Assembly (NCBI RefSeq): GCF_002849595.1
Contig: NZ_NRQR01000018.1
Location: forward strand, 154,520-218,519
From: Luteimonas rhizosphaerae
GTDB taxonomy: Bacteria > Pseudomonadota > Gammaproteobacteria > Xanthomonadales > Xanthomonadaceae
Reading direction: 5' to 3'
Length of the DNA: 64,000 nucleotides
This document shows, one piece after another, positions 32,259 to 42,049 of the stretch. The translations under genes were made by a program, and so were the position numbers. The notes under the pieces are model-generated. The model was not told the origin of the DNA. It was given only the letters and a program-made list of their open reading frames with translations, and ran no database searches. Numbering within the stretch: position 1 is the first letter of the stretch; each line of letters starts with the position of its first letter.

Positions 32259-32867
32259 ATGAGCAGCAATCTGAACAGGTCACGACGCCTCGCCGTCTGG
32301 CTTGCGGGCCTGTGCGCACTGGTGCTGCTGGCCGGCTGCGCGACCGGACCGCGCATCACCACCGAAGCCGATCCGCGCGCCGACTTTTCCGCCTACCGGA
32401 CGTGGTCGTTCTACACGCCGCTGGCGATCGAGAAGGAAGGGTACGAAACGCAGACCAGCGAGGTCGCAAAGGCGGCGGTCCGCGCGGAAATGGAACGCCG
32501 CGGCTATCGCTACACCGAAGCGGACCCGGACCTGTGGGTCAACATCAATGCGTACATGGAACGTCGTACCGACGTCAGCAGCTACCCGACTGTCGACTAC
32601 GCGTACTACTACAGCTATCGCGCCCGCGGTTACTTTGCGGTGCCGTACTGGAACGAGCGCACCAACGTGTACCGCTACACCGAGGGCACGATGAACGTCG
32701 ACCTCGTCGATGCGGCGCAGAAGCGGCTGGTCTGGGAAGGCATCGCAGTCGGTCGCGTGTCGACCAACCGGACGCCGGAGGAACGCGCGGGACGGATCAA
32801 CGGGACGATCGCCGAGATCTTCGCGAACTATCCGCACCAGGCGGGTGTGCGCGGGACGGCGATGTAA
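32259..32867 (+). CDS. DUF4136 lipoprotein
   Basis: The 202-residue protein has a signal peptide with lipobox (WLAGLCALVLLAGC, Cys at about 26), then a DUF4136 domain: DFSAYRTWSFY, RAEMERRGYRYTEADPDLWV, NVDLVDAAQKRLVWEGIAVG and a C-terminal helix ending IFANYPHQ. Proteins of this family sit in the outer membrane or periplasm; their role is unknown. The ATG at 32259 follows GGGAGAACC. A strong terminator ends the transcript. Confidence 0.88.
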   Translation: MSSNLNRSRRLAVWLAGLCALVLLAGCATGPRITTEADPRADFSAYRTWSFYTPLAIEKEGYETQTSEVAKAAVRAEMERRGYRYTEADPDLWVNINAYMERRTDVSSYPTVDYAYYYSYRARGYFAVPYWNERTNVYRYTEGTMNVDLVDAAQKRLVWEGIAVGRVSTNRTPEERAGRINGTIAEIFANYPHQAGVRGTAM

Positions 32868-32894
32868 TCGCGGTGGTGAGATTTAAAAAAAAAG

Positions 32895-32921
32895 ACGGGC
32901 CATCGGCCCGTTTTTTTTTTT
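32895..32921 (+). terminator. Rho-independent terminator
   Basis: ACGGGCC (32895-32901) pairs with GGCCCGT (32905-32911) around a three-base loop and is followed by 11 T (32911-32921). A run of nine A (32885-32893) precedes it, so it can act on both strands. Confidence 0.9.
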
Positions 32922-33352
32922 GGCCAGAGCAAGCGGCATGCTCAAGATCGGTTCGCGGGACAATTGCGGATTCCATCTGTCGAAGAACTCATGATCTTCT
33001 GGGGAAGGCCTGCTGCAGTCCGCAGGATAAAAAGGCGAAAATTTCGCTGCCAGCCGGGACGGGGCGGGTGCCGCAGACTCATTTGCGCGTGATTTCGGGA
33101 TACGCAGCGCATCAGACGCTTCGCGCGAAGAAGGCCGGAGCGACCCCAGCAAGTCTGTCCGAGGCCAGGAATCGCATCGACCGTGTCTCAGCCGCCCACG
33201 CGGTGGGCTGTCTCGGGAGGGGGCAGTACAGAAGAAGGTGACGAACGCCACCGCTGGCAAGTGCCGAACGTGCCGAATGTGGCGGTTGCTTTCACGCGGT
33301 TCAGCGAACCGTTCTTACCATCGCGGACTGCATCACCACGAGAGCTTCCCCG
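32922..33352. other. Long intergenic region before the regulator gene
   Basis: Frames here are short and look random. Base composition is more even than in neighbouring genes. The promoter of the downstream regulator is expected between about 33250 and 33340, but I see no strong box. No RNA motif was recognised. Confidence 0.35.
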
Positions 33353-35729
33353 TTGGACACACCCGCCACTGCGTTCGGTGAAGTCGACCGCTTGCAGATC
33401 GGCGATGCCATCGTGGACATCCCGACCCGGGAGATCTTCATGCCCGGCGCGCGTGGCACGCGTCGCGTGACACCCAAGGCGGTGGCGGTGCTGTGTCTGC
33501 TCGCCGAGGTTCCCGGGCGCGTCGTCAGCCGCACCGACCTGCTCGCCCAGGCCTGGCCCAACACCCTGCCGTCCGACGATGTGCTGACCCAGGCGGTCAC
33601 CCAGCTGCGCAAGGCGTTCGGTGCCGGCGCCATCGGAACCGCGGAAGGCTGGGCATACATCGAGACCATTGCCAAGACGGGCTATCGGCTGACCGTGCCG
33701 GTCCGCGTGATGGACGCACCGGCGTTGCCGATACCGGATGCCGGGGTTGCGCCTAATGCCGACGCCGATTCCATGTCGCTCGCCGAAAGCCCTGCAGTGC
33801 CGTCCACGCCGGAAGCAGCGCTGGTTTCCGCGCCTCTGAGGCCGGCCAGACGCGTCCGCGAGCGCATCATGCTGGCGACGACATCGCTGCTGCTCGTCGC
33901 GGTGGTGCTCCTTGGCCTGATGCTGGTCAACATGCAGGCGCCGTCCCGAGCACCCGGGGCCTGGGAGGCGGGTGCCGGTCTCGAGAAACCTTATCGTCTG
34001 ATCACCAACGCGGCCGGCTTCGAACTATCGCCGACGTTGTCTCCGGATGCATCGATGGTCGCGTACGCCGCGACCGGGAGCAGCAATGACGCCCGCTCGG
34101 GTGACGGTGCCAGCGCGATTCTCCTGCAGACGACAAGTAGCGCCCCCCCGCGGGCGCTGACGTTCCCGGGTCCTGGCGTCTCGGACGACCTTCCGGTCTG
34201 GTCACCGGACGGGCGCGATATCGCATTCGCACGCTGGTCGCCCGATGGCAGCTGCCACATCATGCTGGTGGCTGCGGTCGGCGGCGGCGACGAGCGCGAG
34301 ATCGCCCGTTGCGATGGCAGTGAGCTGATGAGCTTCGACTGGACCCCGCGGGGGGACGCGTTGATCGTCGGTTCGATGACCGGCGATGCGGAGGGCGGTG
34401 GCATCAGGCTGCTTGATCCGGGCACGGGCCGCTGGGCGGCGCTCGCATACGAGGTATTCCCCCGACGGCGAATGGATCGTGTTCATCCGGAATCCGCAAC
34501 TGGGCGATCTGTGGCGAATGCCTGCCGGCGGCGGTACTCCCGAGCGATTGACGCACGTGGAAGCCGAAATTCGCGGATGGAGCTGGATGGGAAGTGGGGA
34601 TCGGCTCGTATTCGGAATGCGCGTCGCGAGCCAGTCCCGCCTTTACGTTCTCGACATTGCATCGGGCGCCATGGAGGACATCGGGATCGAGGATGCACAG
34701 GCACCGACGGTGTCACGGCGTGGCGAGATGATGGCCTTCGTTCATCGGAATCCCCAGTTCGGCATCTACCGCTCCGGCGCAGATGCCTCCGCTACCACAC
34801 GGCAGTTGTTCGCGTCGTCCGGGCGCGATGGGCAACCGACGGTGTCCCCTGACGGGGCCCAGATCGTGTTCACGTCCAATCGTGCGGGGCGATTCGAGCT
34901 TTGGTGGGCGGATCTGGCGCGCCCGGATACCTTGCGGCCGATCGAGTCGCTGCGTCCCGACACCGGCAGAGGCCCTAGCTGGTCCGCTGACAGCCGCCAC
35001 GTGCTGGTATCCGCGAGCCGAGCCGGGGGCCGTACCGCGATCTACGAGGTGTCGCCGGCGACAGGACTGGTCGAGGAATTGCCTGCGCCCACGCCGCGCC
35101 CGTTGCAGGCCCTTTATCTTCCCGATCCAACCCGGATGCTTCTGCTCGAAGGCGGGCAGGACGGCGGTACGCGCCTCGTGCTCTACGACCGCAGCGCGTC
35201 GCCTTGGCAAGCACTGGGTGCGATCGAGGGCGTCACGAATGCGCGGGTCGATGCGTCGCGCAACAGCATCCTGTTCACGCGGCTCGACAGTGACGGTCTG
35301 TGGGAAGCGGATCTCGCGCTGGACGCGGGAACGGTCCGGGCGGTGGCGGACATGCCCTCGCGCTGGCTCTATCGGAACTGGGCACCGGTCGAAGGCGGGG
35401 TCGTCTACCTGCACGCGGCCGAGGGCTGCCGGTCGCAACTGAGCTTCCTGGATCTGGCCACAGGCTCGGCCGCTGCCCTGCGCTGTGTCCATGCGGAAGC
35501 ACGCAGCAGCAACAACGGAATCAGCGCAGACGCCGCCGGTCGCCAGTTCTTTGTCGCCCTGGCCGAGGAGGACGGCAGTGATATCGGCTTCATGGCGATC
35601 CCGAAAAAGAGCGATGGCCCTAGTACACTCGCGGCCAAGTGGTTGAATGGATTGAAAAATCCCGCCTCGCAGTTTTTTCGGAAGTCTCCCGTGACAATTT
35701 CGGCAAACTTCCGGCCAGACATCGGGTAA
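33353..35729 (+). pseudogene. ToxR/CadC-like membrane regulator with beta-propeller, frameshifted
   Basis: The N-terminal part (33353 to about 34450, TTG start) has a winged-helix Trans_reg_C domain (VTPKAVAVLCLLAEVPGRVV, then DDVLTQAVTQLRKAFG and ETIAKTGYRL), a membrane helix near residues 165-185 (MLATTSLLLVAVVLLGLMLV) and the first TolB/PD40 blades (SPTLSPDASMVAYAATG, WSPDGRDIAFARWSPDG). The rest (about 34450 to 35729) continues in the next phase with RYSPDGEWIVFIRNPQLGDL and further blades. Between GRWAALAYE and RYSPDGEW a dozen or so residues seem missing, so a deletion plus frameshift is likely. Intact, such proteins sense a periplasmic signal through the propeller and bind DNA in the cytoplasm. 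It lies just upstream of an AraC-type gene and a TonB-dependent receptor. Confidence 0.82.
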
Positions 35730-35781
35730 CCCCACGCCACATTCCGCATAACGGTCGCCTGTTTCCTCCAGGCGATTCGTC

Positions 35782-36681
35782 ATGCAGCACCACGTGTCCT
35801 GGGCCGATCGCGGCCAACTGCTCCAGCTCGATGGTCCCGGCGAGGGCGATGCGCCCGGCGCGCAGCCGACGCGCCATGTCGGCTGTGCCCATCTGGGTGT
35901 CGTCAAGGTGACGGCGCCCCAGTTCAACGTCTGGATGCAGATCCGGGGCGACGGCTGGATCGAATCGAGGGAAGGACGCTTCCGGATGCGTCGGGGCGAC
36001 TGGATGGCGTTCGAGAAGGATTCGTCGCCTGTGATCCAGAGCGGCGCCCAGGGGATCTGTCTCGGCCTGCTGATCGATGCCGAGACCCTGCAGTCGCTCG
36101 AGTCGTTGAACGGCAATGCGCTTTACGCCGGTCGTGGTCGCCTGCCCCTCCGCGAACTGCGAACGGTCGTACGCGTCTGGCGCGAAGCCGCCACGACGAA
36201 TGCCGTCGATGGCCTCGCCATCCGGCCCCTGCTGCTGCAGCTCGCCGGGATGCAGCGCGATCTCGCGGCCCGCGTGCGGCGCTGCCCGGGACGCTCGCGG
36301 ATCCGCAAGCGCCAGGTCTTCGGGCGCATGCAGCGCGCGAAGCTCTATCTGGAAGGACACAACGATCGCGTCGTGCGGATCAGCGAGCTGGCCGACATGA
36401 CCAGCTTCTCCAGCTGGTACTTCTCCAAGGCCTTCCACAGCCTTTATGACGAGAGCCCGCAGGCCCTGTCGGTCCGCCTGCGACTCGAGCGGGCTGCCGA
36501 TCTCCTGAAGAACTCGTCGATGACGGTCGGTGAAGTCGCGGCCGCAAGCGGCTTCGACAACTGCTGCAGCTTCGCGCGTGCGTTCAAGGCCCGCTTCGGA
36601 GTGCCTGCGACGCGCTATCGGACGGCGGCCCTAACCGTTACGCGGAGCGGTGCGGACAACGCGTCTTCGACCCGGACTTAA
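35782..36681 (+). CDS. AraC-family transcriptional regulator
   Basis: The 299-residue protein has a cupin-like N-terminal sensing half (about 30-110, with FRMRRGDWMAFEKD) and a C-terminal AraC double helix-turn-helix: VRISELADMTSFSSWYFSKA then FHSLYDESPQALSVRLRLER, and the second helix-turn-helix MTVGEVAAASGFDNCCSFAR followed by AFKARFGVPATRYR. The ATG at 35782 is 52 bases after the preceding regulator gene. It is followed at 165 bases by the receptor gene, which it may control. Confidence 0.9.
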   Translation: MQHHVSWADRGQLLQLDGPGEGDAPGAQPTRHVGCAHLGVVKVTAPQFNVWMQIRGDGWIESREGRFRMRRGDWMAFEKDSSPVIQSGAQGICLGLLIDAETLQSLESLNGNALYAGRGRLPLRELRTVVRVWREAATTNAVDGLAIRPLLLQLAGMQRDLAARVRRCPGRSRIRKRQVFGRMQRAKLYLEGHNDRVVRISELADMTSFSSWYFSKAFHSLYDESPQALSVRLRLERAADLLKNSSMTVGEVAAASGFDNCCSFARAFKARFGVPATRYRTAALTVTRSGADNASSTRT

Positions 36682-36808
36682 CATTCCCGCGTGACATTGA
36701 TCGCGCTCCCGCCCCAATTCAGGCGATAACGCCAGATTCGGCAAAGCCATCTGGCGACCCCTGCAAAGCGGAATCATCCCCTCCGGCCTTACCGTGCTGA
36801 TGGCGTCT

Positions 36809-36825
36809 TAACGCGTCACTAACGC
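36809..36825 (+). repeat. Direct repeat TAACGC upstream of the receptor gene
   Basis: TAACGC occurs at 36809-36814 and again at 36820-36825, eleven bases apart, so on the same face of the helix. It lies 25-40 bases before the start codon of the TonB-dependent receptor. It could be a regulator half-site pair or part of the 5' leader. The evidence is only the repeat and its position. Confidence 0.3.
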
Positions 36826-36848
36826 AGCACACTCTGGAGAGAGATTTG

Positions 36849-39680
36849 ATGAACCTTCGCACTCCCGCGATGCGCAAGGGCCTGTTGCCCGCCGCCATCG
36901 TGTTCGCACTCGCCCCGGTTGCCGCTCATGCGCAGGACCAGGCGCAGGGCCCCGCTACCACCGAACTCGACCGCATCCAGGTCACCGGCTCGCGCATCCG
37001 TGGCGTCGAGATCGAGAACTCGCAGCCGATCCTCACCGTGTCGCGTGAAGAGATCGCGCGTTCGGGCCAGGCGACGGTCGCCGACCTGCTGCAGAACATC
37101 TCCTCGGCGGGTTCGCCGGCCATCTCGCGTTCCGACGCCCTGGCGTCCGGCGAGAACGTCGGTGGCTACTACATCGACATCCGCAACCTGGGCGCGAACC
37201 GCACCCTGGTGCTGATCAATGGCGTTCGCCTCGGCGCGACCACCGGCGGCTTCCAGGACCTGAGCCAGATCCCGGTCTCGGCGATCGAGCGCATCGACAT
37301 CCTCAAGGACGGCGCCTCGGCCCTGTACGGCTCCGACGCCATCGCGGCCGTCGTCAACGTGATCACGCGCTCGCGCTTCGATGGCGCGGAAGCCTCGGTC
37401 CAGTACGGTCAGTTCACCGACGGCGACGGCGGCGAGACGATCTACTCGGCGACGTTCGGCACCAGCAACGATCGCGGCGGCATCACGATCTCGGCCGAGT
37501 TCATGGAGAACGATCCGGTGTTCGCCAAGGACCGCGATTTCAGCGCGTTCGGCAATGCCGGCCCGGACTATCCGGGTTCGGGCTCCAGCCCGGTCAGCGA
37601 GAATGGCTCGTACTTCGACGAGGCCAGCGAGCAGTGGCTGACGCTGCGTCCGGGTGGCAACCCGGCCAACGCGGCTGACTTCGTGCCGCACGACGCCAGC
37701 TTCAACGCCAATCCGAACCAGCAGATGATGCTGCAGACGGGTCTCGAGCGTAAGTCGGTGTTCACGAACATCAACTACGATCTGACCGATCGCATCACGT
37801 TCAACAGCGACATCCTCTACAACAAGCGTTCGACCGACCAGCAGATTGCCGGCTACCCGTATCAGTCGGCGGCATTCGGCACGCTGCTGTCGGGTGACAG
37901 CGTGTTCAACCCGACCGGTGAAGATGTCCAGTTCCGCCGTCGCCTGTGGGAAGCGCCGCGCACCACGCGCAGCGAGCTGACGACGTTCCGCGTCGTTGCA
38001 GGCCTCAGTGGCTACTTCGAAGTCAACGAGCGTCCGTGGGACTGGGGCGTGAGCTACGCCAACAACCGCAATGAAGTGACGAAGACCGGTTTCGGCGACG
38101 CCAGCCTGCTGGCCACCGGGCCGGCGCTCGGCCCGTCGTACCTCGACGCCAACGGCGTCGCGCGCTGCGGCACGGCTGCAGACCCGATCGACGGCTGCAC
38201 GCCGTGGAATCCGCTGCTGCCGTTCGGCGTTGCGGGTCAGGGCTCGCTGGCCAACGCTGATGTACGCGACTTCCTGTTCCCGACGTATACCGATACCGGC
38301 GAAACCAGCAGCAAGATCTACTCGGCCAACCTGAGCGGCGGCCTGTTCGAGCTGCCGGCCGGTGACCTGGGCTTCGCGGTTGGCGTCGAGCGTCGCGAAG
38401 AGACCGGTCGATTCGTGCCGGACGCGTTCAACCAGAGTGGCAACTCGACCGGCCTGCCGGCGACGACCACCCAGGGCGAGTACGAGGTCAACGAAGCCTA
38501 CGCCGAGCTCAACATCCCGGTGCTGTCGGACATGGCGTTCGCGCAGGAGCTGACCTTCAATCTGGCGTCGCGTTACTCCGATTACAGCAACTTCGGTGAC
38601 ACGACCAACTCCAAGGCCAGCTTCATCTGGCGCCCGATCGAGTCGGTCGCGGTTCGTGCCACCTGGGCGCAGGGTTTCCGCGCCCCGTCGATCGACAACC
38701 TGTTCGGCGGCATCGGTGGCAGCTTCGAGGACTACACCGATCCGTGCTCGGTCGGTGTGTCGGGCAGCGTCGCCGGCAATGCGGCGTGTACGGCGGCCGG
38801 CGTCTCGCCGACCTACGTGCAGCTGGGCCAGGGTCTCGAGCCCTGCACGGCGTGGCCGTGCCAGACGCCGGACCAGTTCCTGTCGGGTTCCAACCCGGAT
38901 CTCGGCCCGGAAGAGTCGATCAGCAAGACCGCCGGCATCGTCTGGAGCCCGGGCTTCGCTGAAGGCCTGACGCTGAGCCTGGACTGGTACAACTACAAGC
39001 TGTCCAACTTCATCATCTCCGACAGCGTCGACCGCATCCTGCGTGACTGCTACGTGCTGGGCAACGCCAGCCGTTGCGACGGCATCACCCGCGCGGCGGA
39101 CGGTCACATCACCAACATGTTCTTCGGCCTGACCAACCTCGGTGAGCTCGAGACGGAAGGCTGGGACGTCGGTGCGCGCTACCGTCTTGCTGACACCGCG
39201 ATCGGCGGCTTCAACTTCGACTGGCAGACCAGCTACCTCGCCCAGTACGACACGCTGGGTCAGAACGCGGACGGCGATGACATCTACATCGGCGGCGCGG
39301 GCGATCCGGGTTACTTCCGTATCCGTTCGACGTTGAGCACCAACTGGGAAATCAACGAAGAGTGGAACGTCACCTGGAACATGCGCTACTACTCCGGCAT
39401 CAACGACGGCTGCGTCACCAACCGTCCTTGCTCGGATCCGGACCGCTTCCAGAACGGCGAGACCGCACCGCGTAACCGCCTGGGCTCCAACACGTTCCAC
39501 AACCTGCAGGTGGCCTACAACGCGCCGTGGGATGGCACGGTGTCGGTTGGCGTGGACAACGTGTTCGATCGCGAGGCTGCGATCATGTTCAACGGCGGTG
39601 GCGTGAGCACGGCGTTCCCGTACTATCCCGAGTTCGACATCGGCCGCTTCATGTACATGCGCTACACCCAGCGTTTCTGA
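36849..39680 (+). CDS. TonB-dependent outer-membrane receptor
   Basis: The 943-residue protein has a signal peptide ending AAHAQ near residue 29, an energy-coupling segment (ELDRIQVTGSRIRGV), a plug domain (VADLLQNISS, VLINGVRLG, IERIDILKDGASALYGSDAI) and a 22-strand barrel ending in the terminal Phe of YMRYTQRF. Extracellular loops contain Cys pairs (CGTAADPIDGC, CSVGVSGSVAGNAAC, CTAWPC), suggesting disulfide-pinned loops. The ATG at 36849 is preferred over the TTG at 36846; AGAGAG precedes it. Receptors of this length in Xanthomonadaceae import large ligands such as oligosaccharides, peptides or metal chelates; the ligand is unknown. Two regulator genes lie directly upstream, and a terminator follows. 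Confidence 0.93.
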   Translation: MNLRTPAMRKGLLPAAIVFALAPVAAHAQDQAQGPATTELDRIQVTGSRIRGVEIENSQPILTVSREEIARSGQATVADLLQNISSAGSPAISRSDALASGENVGGYYIDIRNLGANRTLVLINGVRLGATTGGFQDLSQIPVSAIERIDILKDGASALYGSDAIAAVVNVITRSRFDGAEASVQYGQFTDGDGGETIYSATFGTSNDRGGITISAEFMENDPVFAKDRDFSAFGNAGPDYPGSGSSPVSENGSYFDEASEQWLTLRPGGNPANAADFVPHDASFNANPNQQMMLQTGLERKSVFTNINYDLTDRITFNSDILYNKRSTDQQIAGYPYQSAAFGTLLSGDSVFNPTGEDVQFRRRLWEAPRTTRSELTTFRVVAGLSGYFEVNERPWDWGVSYANNRNEVTKTGFGDASLLATGPALGPSYLDANGVARCGTAADPIDGCTPWNPLLPFGVAGQGSLANADVRDFLFPTYTDTGETSSKIYSANLSGGLFELPAGDLGFAVGVERREETGRFVPDAFNQSGNSTGLPATTTQGEYEVNEAYAELNIPVLSDMAFAQELTFNLASRYSDYSNFGDTTNSKASFIWRPIESVAVRATWAQGFRAPSIDNLFGGIGGSFEDYTDPCSVGVSGSVAGNAACTAAGVSPTYVQLGQGLEPCTAWPCQTPDQFLSGSNPDLGPEESISKTAGIVWSPGFAEGLTLSLDWYNYKLSNFIISDSVDRILRDCYVLGNASRCDGITRAADGHITNMFFGLTNLGELETEGWDVGARYRLADTAIGGFNFDWQTSYLAQYDTLGQNADGDDIYIGGAGDPGYFRIRSTLSTNWEINEEWNVTWNMRYYSGINDGCVTNRPCSDPDRFQNGETAPRNRLGSNTFHNLQVAYNAPWDGTVSVGVDNVFDREAAIMFNGGGVSTAFPYYPEFDIGRFMYMRYTQRF

Positions 39681-39708
39681 TCGATTCTTCGATCTGAAGC
39701 ACTAGAAG

Positions 39709-39737
39709 AGGCGGGCCGAAAGGCCCGCCTTTTTTTA
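39709..39737 (+). terminator. Rho-independent terminator after receptor gene
   Basis: AGGCGGGCC (39709-39717) pairs with GGCCCGCCT (39722-39730) around a GAAA tetraloop, followed by seven more T. It starts 29 bases after the stop codon. Confidence 0.93.
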
Positions 39738-40112
39738 TCGGTCGGATGGAAGAGGCGGCCTCTGAACGAATCCGGGGCACGGATCGCGCGTCGATCACCG
39801 TCTGAGCGCAGTCGAAACAGACGGAGAGCAGGGCCCATGCCGTCTCGCGGCAGAGGGCTTATTCCGCAGCACAGCAGCTGCTGGGAAGACGGCCACACGG
39901 TAGATGCGGCCCGCCACGCATGGATGGCTCATACGGGAATCCGCACCCGTCGCATCGCGTTGCCCGGACTGGCGTGAGACGTCTGGCTGCATATGCTGCG
40001 CGGCTCAGCGCGCGGCATGCGGCTGTCACGCCGTGTGGGCCGCTGCAGGGGTCACCGAAGTCACGCCATCAAGCTGCGAGCCTGATCGCGCCGCGGACAA
40101 TGACGAATGGAT
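39738..40112. other. Intergenic region, nothing recognised
   Basis: This is the space between the receptor terminator and the convergent HDOD gene. Short frames on both strands are Arg/Ala-rich and have no start sites with ribosome-binding sequences. No RNA or repeat was recognised. Confidence 0.35.
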
Positions 40113-41234
40113 CTATCGCCCGGCGGCAGACGCGTCGCGTTCCAGCAGCCGCTCCGCATGCGACTGCCAGCCGTCGAGCTTGTCGAGCACGCCGGTGCGC
40201 TGCAGATATTCCGTCTGCACGGGATGGCCGGAGACCAGCGAGGTCGCCACGTGGACCGCGCCCGTGACCCAGAAGCTGCGGGTGCCGCTGCGCGCGGGGT
40301 CGCGCTGGAAGGCGACCGCTTCGATGATCGGCATCGGCAGGCCCCACAGACCGAGCAGGTAGGCGCCGGCCTCGGTGTGGCGGAGCGCGTCGGCGTTCGC
40401 CTCGCGGTCCGTTTCGGCATCCCCCAGTTCGTCGCGGACACCGGGCAGCAGCAGACCGATGTCGGCGAGCAGGGCCGCCGTCGCGCCGAGTTCTGCGCTG
40501 GATTCGGGCAGCATGCGCCGCGCGAGCTGGGATGCAAACAGGGCGCGGCGTTGCAGCGCCACATGGTCGATCGTGCGATCGTCGGGGCGCGAGAAGACCT
40601 CGCTGGCCAACACCAGGTCGCGCATCGTCGACAGGCCCAGGCGGGTCACCGCCGTGCGCAGGTCGGAGATCGTGCGGCCCGCGGAAAAATAGGCGGAATT
40701 GCACAGCTGCAGGACCTTGGCCGCGATCGCGGGATCGGCGGAGATCAGCTGCGCGATGTCGTTGGCGCTCGAGTCCGCATCCGATTCCAGCGCGTGCATC
40801 AGCGCCAGGTAGGTCTGCGGCGGCGACGGCAGCTGCTCGATACGGCCGATCCGCTCGCGCAGCTCCGGGTTGTCCAGCAGCTCGCGCAGCTCCTCGAGAC
40901 TGCCGATGGCTTCCAGCAGCTCCGCTTCGCCGAGCGGCAGCGGCAGGAAGCGGTGGGCCAGCGACAGCACGCGCGCGGACGGCTGGGTGCCGATCAATGC
41001 GATACGCGAGGTCTCCGGACGCAGTGTCCGGATCTGGCCCAGCAGGGTCGCGGGCGTCATGTCGGGCAGCGTCGGTGCGACCACGACGACGTCCTGCGAG
41101 ACGTCGGCAGCCAATGCGATCGCCGTCGTGCCGTCGCCGACGGACTGGACGTCCCAGTCGTCGTCCATGCCGGCGACGAGTTCGATGAGATCGGACGGGA
41201 GACTGTCCTCCCCCCCAATAAACAGAATGCGCAA
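40113..41234 (-). CDS. HDOD protein with degenerate receiver domain
   Basis: The N-terminal 115 residues fold like a response-regulator receiver (LRILFIGGEDSLPSDLIELV, strand DVVVVAPTL, helix then RIALIGT) but the phosphate-accepting Asp position reads Ala or Pro (VVVVAPTLPDM), so it is probably not phosphorylated. Residues about 125-320 form an HDOD domain: LPSPPQTYLALMHAL, ISADPAIAAKVLQLCNSAYF, DLRTAVTRLGLSTMRDLVLA. HDOD proteins relay signals in motility and second-messenger control without the HD metal site. I prefer the TTG at 41234, seven bases after AGGGGG, over the upstream ATG at 41261. Function in this strain is unknown. Confidence 0.82.
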   Translation of the reverse strand: MRILFIGGEDSLPSDLIELVAGMDDDWDVQSVGDGTTAIALAADVSQDVVVVAPTLPDMTPATLLGQIRTLRPETSRIALIGTQPSARVLSLAHRFLPLPLGEAELLEAIGSLEELRELLDNPELRERIGRIEQLPSPPQTYLALMHALESDADSSANDIAQLISADPAIAAKVLQLCNSAYFSAGRTISDLRTAVTRLGLSTMRDLVLASEVFSRPDDRTIDHVALQRRALFASQLARRMLPESSAELGATAALLADIGLLLPGVRDELGDAETDREANADALRHTEAGAYLLGLWGLPMPIIEAVAFQRDPARSGTRSFWVTGAVHVATSLVSGHPVQTEYLQRTGVLDKLDGWQSHAERLLERDASAAGR

Positions 41235-41348
41235 GTCCAAGCCCCCTGAGACCGGCAGCATCAACGCTGCCGACGCATGATGTTAGCAACCGTCCGGCAC
41301 CAGGCGACCGCCGTCGACGCGAAGCGCGACGGCGGGCACGCTACGGCC

Positions 41349-41882
41349 TCAATTTTCGCGCTTGTACTGCGCGATCGAATCGACCAGTACCTGCTTCGCC
41401 TCGGCGGCGTTGCCCCAGCCGTCGATCTTGACCCACTTGCCCTTCTCGAGATCCTTGTAGTGCTCGAAGAAGTGGCCGATGCGCTCGAGCCAGTGGGCGG
41501 ACACCTGGTCGATGTCGCTGATGTGCGAATAGCCGGCGAACACCTTCTCGATCGGCACGGCGAGGATCTTCTCGTCGCTGCCCGCCTCGTCGCTCATCTT
41601 CAGCACGCCGACCGGACGGCAACGGATCACCGAGCCCGGGATCAGCGGCAGCGGCAGCACCACCAGCACGTCGGCCGGATCGCCATCGCCGCACACCGTC
41701 GACGGCACGTAGCCGTAGTTGCACGGGTAGCGCATCGGGGTCGACAGGATGCGGTCGACGAAGATCGCGCCGCTGGCCTTGTCGACCTCGTACTTGACCG
41801 GCTCGGCGTCCTTCGGGATCTCGATGATGACGTTGATTTCTTCCGGCGGGTTCTTGCCGGTGGGAACGGAGTCAAAGCCCAT
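41349..41882 (-). CDS. ppa: Inorganic pyrophosphatase, family I
   Basis: Ppa hydrolyses pyrophosphate to two phosphates in the cytoplasm. The ATG at 41882 (MGFDSVPTGKNPPEEINVII) gives 177 residues, the normal length. Catalytic motifs: KYEVDKASGAIFVDR, YPCNYGYVPST and the acidic signature DGDPADVLVVLP. It is the first of four pyrophosphate and adenylate genes spread over the next 7 kb and competes for pyrophosphate with the proton pump and the PPi-dependent kinase. Confidence 0.95.
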   Translation of the reverse strand: MGFDSVPTGKNPPEEINVIIEIPKDAEPVKYEVDKASGAIFVDRILSTPMRYPCNYGYVPSTVCGDGDPADVLVVLPLPLIPGSVIRCRPVGVLKMSDEAGSDEKILAVPIEKVFAGYSHISDIDQVSAHWLERIGHFFEHYKDLEKGKWVKIDGWGNAAEAKQVLVDSIAQYKREN

Positions 41883-42049
41883 GCTGCAGCGCGTCCAGTG
41901 GTTCGAAGAGGCCACGAGTTTACGCGGATCGATGCTGCGACGCAGCGCGCCGCGGCGCGACGGCGCGCGGTCGTTTCGGTCGAAACCGCGGTGCGGCGCC
42001 CCGCCCTCGGGTACGCCCTAGTTGGTCGGCTCCATACGGAGGCGTACAC

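Noticed and set aside
36846..36851. TTG at 36846 as start of the TonB-dependent receptor
   Set aside because: The ATG directly after it has the better distance to the purine-rich stretch and gives a normal signal peptide.
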